Assembly (NCBI GenBank): GCA_013289715.1
Contig: JABCZJ010000012.1
Location: 62,001-126,000 of the forward strand
Source of the DNA: Acidobacteriota bacterium
Lineage (GTDB): Bacteria > Acidobacteriota > Terriglobia > Acidiferrales > UBA7541
Reading direction: 5' to 3'
Length of the DNA stretch: 64,000 bases
Shown here: piece by piece, positions 44,762 through 53,562 of the stretch
Numbering within the stretch: the stretch's first letter is position 1
How the letters are laid out: each line of letters begins with the position of its first letter
Notes under the pieces: generated by a model
Seen by the model: only the letters and a program-made list of their open reading frames with translations
Told to the model about the DNA's origin: nothing
The model's database searches: none
Made by a program: the position numbers and the translations under genes

Positions 44762-46354
44762 ATGGAATTCTTGGGAACTTCTATAATCGGATTTCGTGAC
44801 GGCAATGCGGGCAGCGCCGGGAATGGCACGTTTCAAGCATCCGCCCCTGCCACCGGCCAGAATATTGAGCCGTCCTTTCACTCCGCAACGGGCGAAGAAG
44901 TTGACCTCGCCGTGAGGCTCGCCGCCGAAGCCAGCGCGGAATTCGGCCGCTTGTCCGGCGCCAAAAAAGCGGAGTTCCTCGAAACGATCGCCTCCCGCAT
45001 CGAAGCGCAGATCGAATCGCTGGTGACGCGCGCCCATCAGGAATCCGCGCTTCCGATCGCTCGCCTGCAATCCGAAACCGGCCGCACCTGCACGCAGCTC
45101 CGCATGTTTGCAAGAGTCGTGCGCGAAGGTTCATGGGTCACCGCGCGCATCGATCGCGCCGATCCGCAGCGCAAACCGGTTCCGAAGCCAGACGTCCGCT
45201 CCATGCTGCGCCCGCTCGGCCCGGTCGTAGTCTTCGGCGCCAGCAATTTTCCGCTCGCGTTTTCGGTTGCCGGCGGCGATACCGCCTCCGCATTCGCCGC
45301 CGGAAACCCTGTCATCGTGAAAGCCCATCCAGCGCATCCCGGCACCAGCGAACTAGTCGGCCGCATCATCCGCGATAGCGTGCGCGCCTGCGATTTGCCC
45401 GAAGGTGTTTTTTCCCTGCTCTTCGATTCCGGCATTTCGGTCGGCGCCGCGCTAGTCCAACATCCGCTCGTGAGAGCCGTCGGCTTCACCGGCTCCATTC
45501 CCGCAGGCAGAGCGTTGTTCGATCTCGCCGTGAAACGCCCGTCGCCCATTCCGTTTTACGGTGAGCTGGGCAGCACCAATCCCACCTTCATTCTTCCCGG
45601 CGCGCTCGCCGCTCGAGGTGAAAAAATCGCGGCTGAACTTTACGGCTCCTTCACACTTGGCGCCGGACAATTCTGCACCAAGCCCGGGCTCGTATTTTTA
45701 TCCGAAGGAAAGCCCGCCGATGCGCTGGTCAACGTGCTCGCAGGCAAAGTCGCGGAATCCGCGAAGTTCACTCTGCTGACGTCCGGCATCAGCTCGTCCT
45801 ACAACCGCGAGATTCGCAATCGCAAAAATCACGAAGGTGTCGTGCTGCTCGCCGAGGAAAAATCCCCCGACGCGGGTTCCGCTTTTCAGGCAGGCGCCAC
45901 GCTGTTTCAGACGGATATCACCTCGTTCCTAGCTAGCCCCGATCTCGCGAGCGAAGTTTTCGGCCCCGAAACCCTGCTGATTAACTATTCCAAGAAAGAG
46001 CAAATCCTCGAAGCGGCACGAGGCTTGCATGGTCACCTCACCGCCACGGTGCACGGCACCGAACAGGATATTGTTGAGTTCTCCGAGCTCATCGCCATTC
46101 TCGAAAATAAAGTCGGACGAATTATTTACAATGGCTACCCCACGGGCCTCGAGCTCTGCGATGCCATCGTTCACGGCGGCCCCTACCCCTCCAGCACCGA
46201 TTCACGGACTACATCCGTTGGTACGCTGGCAATCTTTCGTTTCGCCCGGCCCGTCTGCTATCAGGATTTCCCGCACGTCGCGCTACCCGACGAATTGAAA
46301 AATGAGAATTCTCTTGGCATCTGGCGCATGGTCGACGGAGAATTGACACGCTAA
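44762..46354 (+). CDS. 2-Oxoglutarate-semialdehyde dehydrogenase
   Basis: A 530-residue aldehyde dehydrogenase. Catalytic Cys about 304 lies in GAGQFCTKPG, general-base Glu about 268 in FYGELGSTNP; FGASNFPLAFSVAGGDTASA and VGFTGSIPAGR form the coenzyme site. The pattern TSELVG and KAHPAHPG belongs to the NADP-type KGSA dehydrogenases found in hydroxyproline and arabinose/glucarate routes. It oxidises 2-oxoglutarate semialdehyde to 2-oxoglutarate, feeding the citric-acid cycle. The gene ends the coupled operon; 13 nt separate it from the deaminase. It could equally serve the non-phosphorylated arabinose route, but a ribulokinase is encoded downstream. Confidence 0.9.
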   Translation: MEFLGTSIIGFRDGNAGSAGNGTFQASAPATGQNIEPSFHSATGEEVDLAVRLAAEASAEFGRLSGAKKAEFLETIASRIEAQIESLVTRAHQESALPIARLQSETGRTCTQLRMFARVVREGSWVTARIDRADPQRKPVPKPDVRSMLRPLGPVVVFGASNFPLAFSVAGGDTASAFAAGNPVIVKAHPAHPGTSELVGRIIRDSVRACDLPEGVFSLLFDSGISVGAALVQHPLVRAVGFTGSIPAGRALFDLAVKRPSPIPFYGELGSTNPTFILPGALAARGEKIAAELYGSFTLGAGQFCTKPGLVFLSEGKPADALVNVLAGKVAESAKFTLLTSGISSSYNREIRNRKNHEGVVLLAEEKSPDAGSAFQAGATLFQTDITSFLASPDLASEVFGPETLLINYSKKEQILEAARGLHGHLTATVHGTEQDIVEFSELIAILENKVGRIIYNGYPTGLELCDAIVHGGPYPSSTDSRTTSVGTLAIFRFARPVCYQDFPHVALPDELKNENSLGIWRMVDGELTR

Positions 46355-46464
46355 CCGTCCTGATAGATGATCACGGACGAGGCGCGCGGGCCATTTATCG
46401 CGCGAGTCCCGGAAGCACGCTGTATTCCGCGCAGGTATAGTTTCAAAAGGTTACGTGACTAACG

Positions 46465-47199
46465 ATGGCAAAACCTCAATCTAAATTCGTCGCGACGCCA
46501 ACTCACGAGCACACCGCGCCCAGAAAATCGGATGCCATCCCGCGCCAATCCTTGGCCGCTGCAGTCGTCGAACGCCTGCGCGACAAGATTCTGCACGGCG
46601 AACTGCGCGAAGGTGAGCAACTCCGCCAGGACGCCATCGCCGCCGAATTTCAGATCAGCCGCATCCCGGTCCGCGAAGCGCTTAGCCATTTGGCGGCCGA
46701 GGGATTGATCACAATCGTCGCCAATCGCGGCGCCGTCGTCTCCGCTCTGTCTCCCGATGAAATCATGCAGCTCTTCGAAACGCGCGCGGTCTTGGAGTGC
46801 TACATGCTTCGCCAGGCTATCGCCAATTTCACCGAAAAAGATTTTCAAGCCGCCGAAGAAATCCTGCAGCATTTCGAAGAATCGCTCGAAAATGACGCCG
46901 ACGTGAAATCCTGGGGCCAGTGGAACTGGGCTTTCCACTCCGCGCTATACGCGCCCGCGAATCGACCCGTAATGCTTTCCTTCCTCAAGACTCTGAACAA
47001 CAATTGCGACCGCTACACTCGCTTGCATCTGGTCTTCACCCGAGATCTGCACATGGCCGGTAAGGCCCATCACGAGCTGCTCGACGCCTGCCGCACCAAA
47101 AATCCCGACGTCGCCTCCGACGCCCTCTGGAAGCACATCACCACCGCCGGCGAATATCTAAAAGAATTCATCCAACGCCACCGCGAACAGCACGCCTGA
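46465..47199 (+). CDS. GntR-family regulator, FCD type
   Basis: A 244-residue regulator. The winged helix is at about 30-100 (LRDKILHGELREGEQLRQDAIAAEF, SRIPVREALSHLAAEGLI). The C-terminal helical FCD domain (about 105-235) has FETRAVLECYMLRQAI and metal-binding-like H residues in NWAFHSALY, KAHHELLDACR and LWKHITTAGEYL. FCD regulators normally repress nearby catabolic operons until an organic acid or similar ligand binds. It lies 110 nt after the hydroxyproline operon and is the obvious candidate for its local repressor. Confidence 0.88.
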   Translation: MAKPQSKFVATPTHEHTAPRKSDAIPRQSLAAAVVERLRDKILHGELREGEQLRQDAIAAEFQISRIPVREALSHLAAEGLITIVANRGAVVSALSPDEIMQLFETRAVLECYMLRQAIANFTEKDFQAAEEILQHFEESLENDADVKSWGQWNWAFHSALYAPANRPVMLSFLKTLNNNCDRYTRLHLVFTRDLHMAGKAHHELLDACRTKNPDVASDALWKHITTAGEYLKEFIQRHREQHA

Positions 47200-47228
47200 C
47201 GAGATTGTAGCCACGCCGCCGGCGCCGG

Positions 47229-47286
47229 TTTTGACTTTGTAGCGCCGGCCGGCCTGCCGGTAGGAAGGCATCTCGCCGGCCCTTTT
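47229..47286 (+). terminator. Repeat copy 2 plus intrinsic terminator of the gntR gene
   Basis: TTTTGACTTTGTAGCGCCG (47229-47247) is the dispersed motif. It runs into a stem: GGCCGGC (47247-47253) pairs with GCCGGCC (47275-47281), TGCC (47255-47258) with GGCA (47267-47270), and CTTTT follows at once. A degenerate second motif copy, TTTGACTCTGTTGCGGCC, stands at 47342-47359. Confidence 0.7.
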
Positions 47287-47402
47287 GCCCTTGTTGTTGA
47301 ATTTGGAGCAGCCGCCTTCCTTTCAGACGGGCGCAGTTGACTTTGACTCTGTTGCGGCCATCTCGATTCTGTCTCCGCTCCCGGAAACGTCACCAACAAA
47401 TC

Positions 47403-50400
47403 TCAATCCGCCGCAGACCCAACCCGCGCGATCCTCACCGCAACCGTCGCCCCATCGACAGGAACCACGACGTTCTCTTCATCCACGCCATTGCTCGAAA
47501 ACTTTTGTACTCCACGGTTACCGACAAAAACCTCATACGCCCCAACTGGCAATCCGCTAACCCGTACGCCCGTCTCATGTGCCCCGCCGGCACGATTCTC
47601 CAGCACAAATTTTATTTCCCCCAACCCATCCGTGAACGAAACCGCTTGCCCCTCAGCGAATCCATCGCGTCTCAGCAAAATATGCAATCGCTGATCACCA
47701 CGCAGCACATGAATACGCACCCGCAATCCATCGCGTGGAATCACTTCCGTCGCCTTCCCATTCCGTCGCAGCTCTCCCCCGTACGCGTACAATTTGAAAA
47801 TCGGATCATCCACCACCACCGTCGCCGCCGTCCGCAATGCTCCCAGAAATCCCAGATCAATCTCGCCGTCATACCACCAGGGCCCGCGCCCCATTTCCTT
47901 ATTGCCAAGCCACGCATGTCCCCACGGACGCGGCTCAAATCCTCCGCTGGCTCCGCCATCATTATTTTTTCCCGGATACCAATAGCCGTAGTTCGATTCC
48001 GGCGTCCCGGAATTCAGCAGCGCCCACGAACTCAAGTAAGAAGCGTACCCGAGCCGCGCGTAAGGAAACGGATCCTGCGCAAAATATAATCCGTAATCGA
48101 GCACCGCCCACCCGCCCATTTGCGCCATATAACTCAATGTATAGCTCGCGTTCCCCGCCCCGCGATAATCGCTCCCCAAATCGTAATACGCAGGCTCGAG
48201 CCAGCCTCGACACGCGAGATTCAGCGCCATTTGTTCGTTCAGAAAACGCACCGCGTCTAGATATTTCACGGCGTTTCGGATGTCGCCCGCGGGCAATCCT
48301 GCCGGCGCGGTCTCTCCCGGCTTCAGCACGTGCGCCATCGCATATTTCGCGAAGCCGTGCGTTGATTCAAATCCGGTGGAATCGAACGGATACTCCGAAG
48401 CAAAAAGATCCGGATGCCCGTTGATGAAATGCTCCGCTTTTTTCTCCCACTCCGCCCGCAGCCATTCCGCCTGGTCCTTGTGTCCATTTTCATTCAGCGC
48501 CTGGATCAAATCCGGAATCACCAGCTCGTCGTAAGTTCCCGTTTCATAAGGCGACCACTTCACAATTTCCATCGGCACCGTGAAAAATGCCTTCGCTGTA
48601 CCGAACGCCCGCTCCAAATACCCATCCGCGTCCAGATACTTCGTCATGCTCGGATAATCTTTCGCCACCCGGTACATGTTGTAGTAGAGAAGGACCACGT
48701 GCGGATAATCGTAGATCCTCCAAATGTGTTTCTTGCCGCTCGGGTCGTCCTTCGGACTATCGCGGTTCACCTTCCAGTTCGGAATCCCGTAAATCGCGTA
48801 GGGAAATGGCTCCTTGTCCGTCTGCTGCAGCCCGCCCCACACGAATTTCCTAATGTACAATTCCACCGCGTCAATTTCCTGCTGCGAAGGATAATAAATA
48901 TTTTCGCCGGCAATGTACGGCGCCTTTCCCAGCGCCGGATCATCCGAAGCCACAGCGTACGATTGCAGCCCGTCCAGATCGTCCGGGCTGCGCAATTTTT
49001 CATGCTTCATGTCCCATTGTGAAATCAGCCCGTAATACCAACGCTTCGGATCCAGCCACTGTTCGTGCGTCACCATAAACGAAGCGCGCTTCTTGTATAA
49101 CGTCTCCAGCGGCTCGGTGACGAAAAAATCCAGCGATACATAACGCCCTTCACCATACTTCACCTTCAGCTGGTTCTCTCCCAGCCGCGCGAATTGCACC
49201 TTATAAACATGCACATCCTTGCCGCTCTCTCCCACGTACTCGATTTTCGTCTGCTTCGGATGCTCCGCTGCCACCTCCGTGATCTTGTTTTTCGTGCGCA
49301 GCGAAAATACCGTCGTCAGATCTGTCGGCACCGTCATTCCCGGAACTACGTTCACGTCAAACAGGTCTTCCTCATACAACACGTTGCGCACTCCGTCGTA
49401 ATCCGCAGCCCAGCGAAATCGGAATCCGTAGTGAGCGGAATCACCCGTGGCTCCCTTGGGCTTCAAGACCAGACTCGTGTTCGGCAAGCGCCAATTTCCG
49501 CCCTTCGCGCGCAGCTCTTCGCCACTCGCCGCTGAATGAATGTAGGCCGCGTACCCCCGCTCCATCCGCGTCGCATCGAAATATTCCAGCGGCGTCCCCG
49601 GCTGCGGCGTCATCACCAGATACGGCCCCTCCGCATTCGGACGCATCCAGAAAATAAAAGACCCGTTCTCCCCTATAAAATAATGCGGGAACACGCGCTT
49701 GGTGTACGTCTCCGTCTTATCCCAGGAATAGTTCGTGTTGAATTTCAGCGGCAATCCCAAATCCCCAATTTCTAATTCGTGATCGGTATTGTTCTGCAGA
49801 GAAATACTCCACACGAGAGCGTTGCCATCCAATCGAAATTCATCGCGCGCTTGCAATTCCTCAATCGGCGCCACCTTCTTAACTTCATCATTCACCCGCC
49901 ACTCATAAATCCCCGCAGTCGCCCCACTGTCCAGTTGCGCTTCAATCCGCAGCGCCGTGGTGGTCACCGGCGCAAAATCAGTCTTCGAATAACGGTCCGC
50001 CACCACCGGATAACCGTTCGTCGCGCTCACCTCTTTCCAGGCATTGCCGTCGCGATACAGCACGCGCCAGGATTTTGGCGACATGATCGGCTCGTCTGGA
50101 TTTTCTTCCTGCGCCCAATACAACTCCGCCGACCAGACGTTCTTCGGCGACGAAAAATCGTACTGTACCCACTCCGCAGTTCCCTTTTTTCCCCGCCAGA
50201 CAAACTTCGGCACGTTCGGCTCGTGCGAATTGGCTGGTTCGATCTGATCCCTCAATGCCCACACTTCCCAAGGTTCCACCGAAGCGGACGGCTTGCTCTG
50301 CGTCGCGATCGTCGGCACCAGTTCGCCCACCCTATAATGGATAGTTTTTTGCCCCGCTGCCGATGCGCTCTCGATCACCGCAGCCGACGCGCGCTTCCAT

Positions 50401-50624
50401 TCCTTCTGGCCCACCGCCCGATAGCGAATCGCCACATCGCCTAGGCTTCGCCCCGGCGCGATGTATTCGGTGTCGTATCTGTCCTGCATGCGCTTGATGC
50501 TCGCGATCCCAAAGTCGGAGCTGACGACCTGAAACTGGTCATTTTCCAGGGTCGTCTGGCCCGCACACACATCTGCAAACAAGGCCATTACGACTACAAA
50601 CAGAGCGAAGATTCGCTTACGCAC
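47403..50624 (-). CDS. Very large exported DUF5695-like protein with discoidin-like domain
   Basis: About 1073 residues. The start is taken as the GTG at 50624, because AAGGAG stands before it and a clean signal follows (KRIFALFVVVMALFADVCAG). After a beta N-terminus, about 110-240 looks like an F5/8-type (discoidin) carbohydrate-binding fold (AEWVQYDFSSPKNVWSAELYW, SWRVLYRDGNAWKEV). A long beta region precedes a helical barrel at about 570-900 (YPHVVLLYYNMYRVAKDYPS, YWYPGKNNDGGASGGFEPRP, PWWYDGEIDLGFLGALRTA). The middle and C-terminal match what I recall of DUF5695. Likely it hydrolyses or lyses an extracellular glycan. It is divergent from the GH51 gene across a shared operator. Confidence 0.65.
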   Translation of the reverse strand: MRKRIFALFVVVMALFADVCAGQTTLENDQFQVVSSDFGIASIKRMQDRYDTEYIAPGRSLGDVAIRYRAVGQKEWKRASAAVIESASAAGQKTIHYRVGELVPTIATQSKPSASVEPWEVWALRDQIEPANSHEPNVPKFVWRGKKGTAEWVQYDFSSPKNVWSAELYWAQEENPDEPIMSPKSWRVLYRDGNAWKEVSATNGYPVVADRYSKTDFAPVTTTALRIEAQLDSGATAGIYEWRVNDEVKKVAPIEELQARDEFRLDGNALVWSISLQNNTDHELEIGDLGLPLKFNTNYSWDKTETYTKRVFPHYFIGENGSFIFWMRPNAEGPYLVMTPQPGTPLEYFDATRMERGYAAYIHSAASGEELRAKGGNWRLPNTSLVLKPKGATGDSAHYGFRFRWAADYDGVRNVLYEEDLFDVNVVPGMTVPTDLTTVFSLRTKNKITEVAAEHPKQTKIEYVGESGKDVHVYKVQFARLGENQLKVKYGEGRYVSLDFFVTEPLETLYKKRASFMVTHEQWLDPKRWYYGLISQWDMKHEKLRSPDDLDGLQSYAVASDDPALGKAPYIAGENIYYPSQQEIDAVELYIRKFVWGGLQQTDKEPFPYAIYGIPNWKVNRDSPKDDPSGKKHIWRIYDYPHVVLLYYNMYRVAKDYPSMTKYLDADGYLERAFGTAKAFFTVPMEIVKWSPYETGTYDELVIPDLIQALNENGHKDQAEWLRAEWEKKAEHFINGHPDLFASEYPFDSTGFESTHGFAKYAMAHVLKPGETAPAGLPAGDIRNAVKYLDAVRFLNEQMALNLACRGWLEPAYYDLGSDYRGAGNASYTLSYMAQMGGWAVLDYGLYFAQDPFPYARLGYASYLSSWALLNSGTPESNYGYWYPGKNNDGGASGGFEPRPWGHAWLGNKEMGRGPWWYDGEIDLGFLGALRTAATVVVDDPIFKLYAYGGELRRNGKATEVIPRDGLRVRIHVLRGDQRLHILLRRDGFAEGQAVSFTDGLGEIKFVLENRAGGAHETGVRVSGLPVGAYEVFVGNRGVQKFSSNGVDEENVVVPVDGATVAVRIARVGSAAD

Positions 50625-50809
50625 AACGGTCTCCTTGACGAACGAGCAGCACAATATACTTTATACGGATCTCTGGCAAGGCCGCTCGCTCCGCGCGCTG
50701 CTCTTTGCCACGCGGACCACGCGACCGACGCTTCCCAAGATTTTTCGCACTGCACTTCCCCCATTCCCGGTTTGCACAAAATCATCCGCTGCAAAATCCC
50801 CTGTTGACG

Positions 50810-50823
50810 AGTAAACGTTTCCC
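50810..50823. promoter_or_regulatory. LacI-type operator, island copy 3
   Basis: AGTAAACGTTTCCC in the 301-bp region between the divergent DUF5695-like gene (-) and the GH51 gene (+). The rest of this intergenic region has an AT-rich TATACTTTATAC near the minus-strand gene, possibly its promoter. Confidence 0.65.
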
Positions 50824-50925
50824 CGTAGATACTCTTGCCGTTCGCTCGCCAAACGTTGCGGCTACGGATTCCATTCATCGTCCGAATACGCGAATACCAC
50901 GCGCGGCAAAAACGGAGGTACCTCG

Positions 50926-52518
50926 ATGACCATCAAACTTCCTGCTCGGCGCAATTTCCTGAAGGATGGCATGGCTGCAGCACTCGGTGCTGCCGCATTC
51001 CCGCTGATTTCCTCGTCCCCGCTGGCGACTAAATCCGCGACGGCTGCAAAGACGCCGCAAGCTTCGGCGCCCTCCGCATCCGCGCGTATCAAAATTGATT
51101 TCGATCGTCAGATCGGCAAGATCGACCGCAACATCTACGGCAACTTCATCGAGCATCTCGGCCGCTGCATCTACGGCGGAATTTACGAAGAAGGCTCGCC
51201 GCTCTCCGATAGCGATGGTTTTCGCAAAGACGTTCTGGAAGCCGCGCGCGGCTTGCACATTCCTCTACTACGCTGGCCCGGCGGCAATTTTTCTTCCGGC
51301 TATAACTGGCGAGACGGGATCGGCCCCAAAGATTCCCGCCCGCGCCGCTGGGATACCGCCTGGCAAGCCGAAGAATCCAACCGCTTCGGCACCGACGAAT
51401 TTATTCAATACTGCCGCAAACTCGGCGCCGGGCCGTACATCACCGTGAATATGGGCACCGGCACGATGCAAGACGCCGCGGACTGGGTGGAATATTGCAA
51501 CGGTACGATGAACACCGCGTGGGCCAACCTGCGCAGAAAAAACGGCCATCCCGAACCCTACAACGTGAAATATTGGGGCCTGGGGAATGAAATTTACGGC
51601 TCCTGGCAAGCCGGCCACAAAACCGCCACAGCATACGCCGACCTCGCGCTCGAATTCGCCAAGATGATGCAGTGGGTGGATCCCACGATCAAGCTAGTGG
51701 CCTGCGGCGGAAATAACGCCGACTGGGACCGCGAAGTCCTCGAGCGCCTAGCCGACGTGGTGGATTACATTTCTCTCCATCACTACGGCGGCAGCATGGA
51801 CACGCCTAAGGAGATCCACGACGCCAGCAAACTCGAACACGAAGTTCACGTGCTCGATGCCGTAATCACGTCCGTGGCAGGCAAGAACGAGAAAAAGGAA
51901 CGCGTGAAGATCGCCGCCGACGAATGGAACATCTGGTTCCGCTCCTGGTTCAAGCGCGGCGACGATCACAAGCTGGAAGAAATCTACAATCTGCGCGACG
52001 CTCTCTGGGCCGCCTCTGCGCTTAACATCTTTCATCGCAATTGCCGTAGTGTGCAAATGGCGGATCTCGCCCAGCTTGTAAACGTCATCGCTCCTATCAT
52101 GGCCAATCCCACGGGCATCGTCCTGCAAACAATTTACTTCCCGCTGCAGCTCTACGCCCAACATTCCGGCAACATCGCCCTCGACACCTTTGTGCGCTCC
52201 GACACGTTTCCGGATATACCGGACACGCCGTATCTCGACGTCTCCGCCACCACGGACGATAACGGCCAGAAGCTCACGCTATCCGTCGTGAACCGTCATC
52301 CCACATCGGATTTAACCGCGGACATCTCTATCGAAGGATTCAAATTGCAGGCGACGGGTGATCTCTATGAGGTAAACGGCCCAAGCCTCGATTCGACAAA
52401 CACATTCGCCGAGCCGAAAAACGTCGGCGTCAAACGCAGCCAATTTTCCGGTGCCGGCCCGTCGTTCCACCAGACGTTCCCCGCCCACTCGCTAACCGTG
52501 CTCACGCTCAAATCATAG
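50926..52518 (+). CDS. GH51 alpha-L-arabinofuranosidase, exported
   Basis: 530 residues. The N-terminus has ARRNFLKDG, Tat-like, followed by an Ala-rich stretch. The GH51 barrel starts at GNFIEHLGRCIYGGIYE and has RWPGGNFSSGYNW. The acid/base Glu is about 222 in GLGNEIYGSW and the nucleophile Glu about 333 in AADEWNIWF; a C-terminal beta domain follows. Family enzymes release terminal alpha-L-arabinofuranose from arabinan, arabinoxylan or arabinogalactan and side chains. The free arabinose would go to the ribulokinase route. A LacI-type operator lies about 100 bp upstream of the start. Confidence 0.9.
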   Translation: MTIKLPARRNFLKDGMAAALGAAAFPLISSSPLATKSATAAKTPQASAPSASARIKIDFDRQIGKIDRNIYGNFIEHLGRCIYGGIYEEGSPLSDSDGFRKDVLEAARGLHIPLLRWPGGNFSSGYNWRDGIGPKDSRPRRWDTAWQAEESNRFGTDEFIQYCRKLGAGPYITVNMGTGTMQDAADWVEYCNGTMNTAWANLRRKNGHPEPYNVKYWGLGNEIYGSWQAGHKTATAYADLALEFAKMMQWVDPTIKLVACGGNNADWDREVLERLADVVDYISLHHYGGSMDTPKEIHDASKLEHEVHVLDAVITSVAGKNEKKERVKIAADEWNIWFRSWFKRGDDHKLEEIYNLRDALWAASALNIFHRNCRSVQMADLAQLVNVIAPIMANPTGIVLQTIYFPLQLYAQHSGNIALDTFVRSDTFPDIPDTPYLDVSATTDDNGQKLTLSVVNRHPTSDLTADISIEGFKLQATGDLYEVNGPSLDSTNTFAEPKNVGVKRSQFSGAGPSFHQTFPAHSLTVLTLKS

Positions 52519-52613
52519 CCTGCGCAAAAGCGTTGGCCGCGTAATCGACGCGCGGAGAAACCTTGTAGTTCATGGCTTGGCACACCGAGGAAACGCGAGG
52601 CAAATCGCAGGTT

Positions 52614-52646
52614 TTTTGACTCTGTAGCGGCGCACTTTAGTGCGCC
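52614..52646 (+). repeat. Dispersed motif copy 3 with perfect hairpin
   Basis: TTTTGACTCTGTAGCGGCG (52614-52632) runs into GGCGCAC (52629-52635), loop TTTA, GTGCGCC (52640-52646). It lies 95 nt after the GH51 stop. There is no T-tract after it, so it may be a repeat element rather than a strong terminator. Confidence 0.6.
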
Positions 52647-52746
52647 ATCCCTGGCGCTCCGACTACCGACGACCGTGCGAAGATCGCTGCAGCAAGCGCT
52701 TCACGCGGTTTGGCGCAGACCGTTCCGCCGCCGCGGCACCGACCTT

Positions 52747-53415
52747 TCAGTCCTCGGCAAGCAGCAACGAAAGCTTCCCAGCCTGAATCTCAGGACCATC
52801 TAGCGAAATCGCCGCGCAATCGCGTAGCACCCAATCCGCGCCCGCATCTCGTATCTCGCGCGATGGCATCGTCGTACACAACCCGATCACTCTCGCGCCC
52901 GCAGCTTTCCCAGAACTCACGCCCGCGGGCGCATCCTCCACTACCACGCAATCTTTCGCCGCAAAACCAAGCACCTCCGCGCCCTTCAGATAAGGATCCG
53001 GCGCAGGCTTGCCATTCGTGATATCGCTCGACGTGACGAAAACTTCCGGCCGCCGCAATCCGCTCGTTTTCAACCGGACTTCCGCCAATCGCCGGGAGCA
53101 CGAAGTCACGATCGTCCAGCGCCCAGCCGGCAGCGCAGACAATAATTCCCGCGTCCCCGGTAGCGGCACGATTCCCTCCAGATCTGCAATCTCGCCGCGC
53201 TCGATTTCCTTATTTTCAGCCAGATGATCGCCGTGCGGCAGATATTCGCGAACCGTCATGATGCTCGGCCGCCCGTGCGCCCGGTGCACCACTTCCGCGG
53301 GATCGAATCCGTGCCGCAGCGCGAAACGCGTCCACACGCGCGCCACTGCCGGCGTGGAATCAATCAGCACTCCGTCCATATCAAACAGCAGCGCAGCACA
53401 GGAAATCCGTGTCAT
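52747..53415 (-). CDS. HAD-superfamily sugar phosphatase/phosphoglucomutase-like
   Basis: A 222-residue HAD hydrolase. Motif I is LLFDMDGVLIDST (Asp12, Asp14), motif II VTSCSR, motif III NGKPAPDPYLKGAE and motif IV VVEDAPAGVSSGKAAG. The cap-domain pattern and length fit beta-phosphoglucomutase or GPP-type sugar-phosphate phosphatases; I cannot choose a substrate. It stands between the GH51 gene (convergent) and the ribulokinase gene (upstream on the same strand, 147-nt gap). Confidence 0.82.
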   Translation of the reverse strand: MTRISCAALLFDMDGVLIDSTPAVARVWTRFALRHGFDPAEVVHRAHGRPSIMTVREYLPHGDHLAENKEIERGEIADLEGIVPLPGTRELLSALPAGRWTIVTSCSRRLAEVRLKTSGLRRPEVFVTSSDITNGKPAPDPYLKGAEVLGFAAKDCVVVEDAPAGVSSGKAAGARVIGLCTTMPSREIRDAGADWVLRDCAAISLDGPEIQAGKLSLLLAED

Positions 53416-53562
53416 CCGTAACTCCGCGTGCGCGCTATGCTTCGATCAATCAAATTAGCTGGCACAGGAATCCATCAAGCATACGGATGCAAAAGCCAAT
53501 CCGCAAATTAATGCTTTGAATTTCAGCCACAGGAAAAAAGGAAGGATGCCGCGCGGCCCGAT

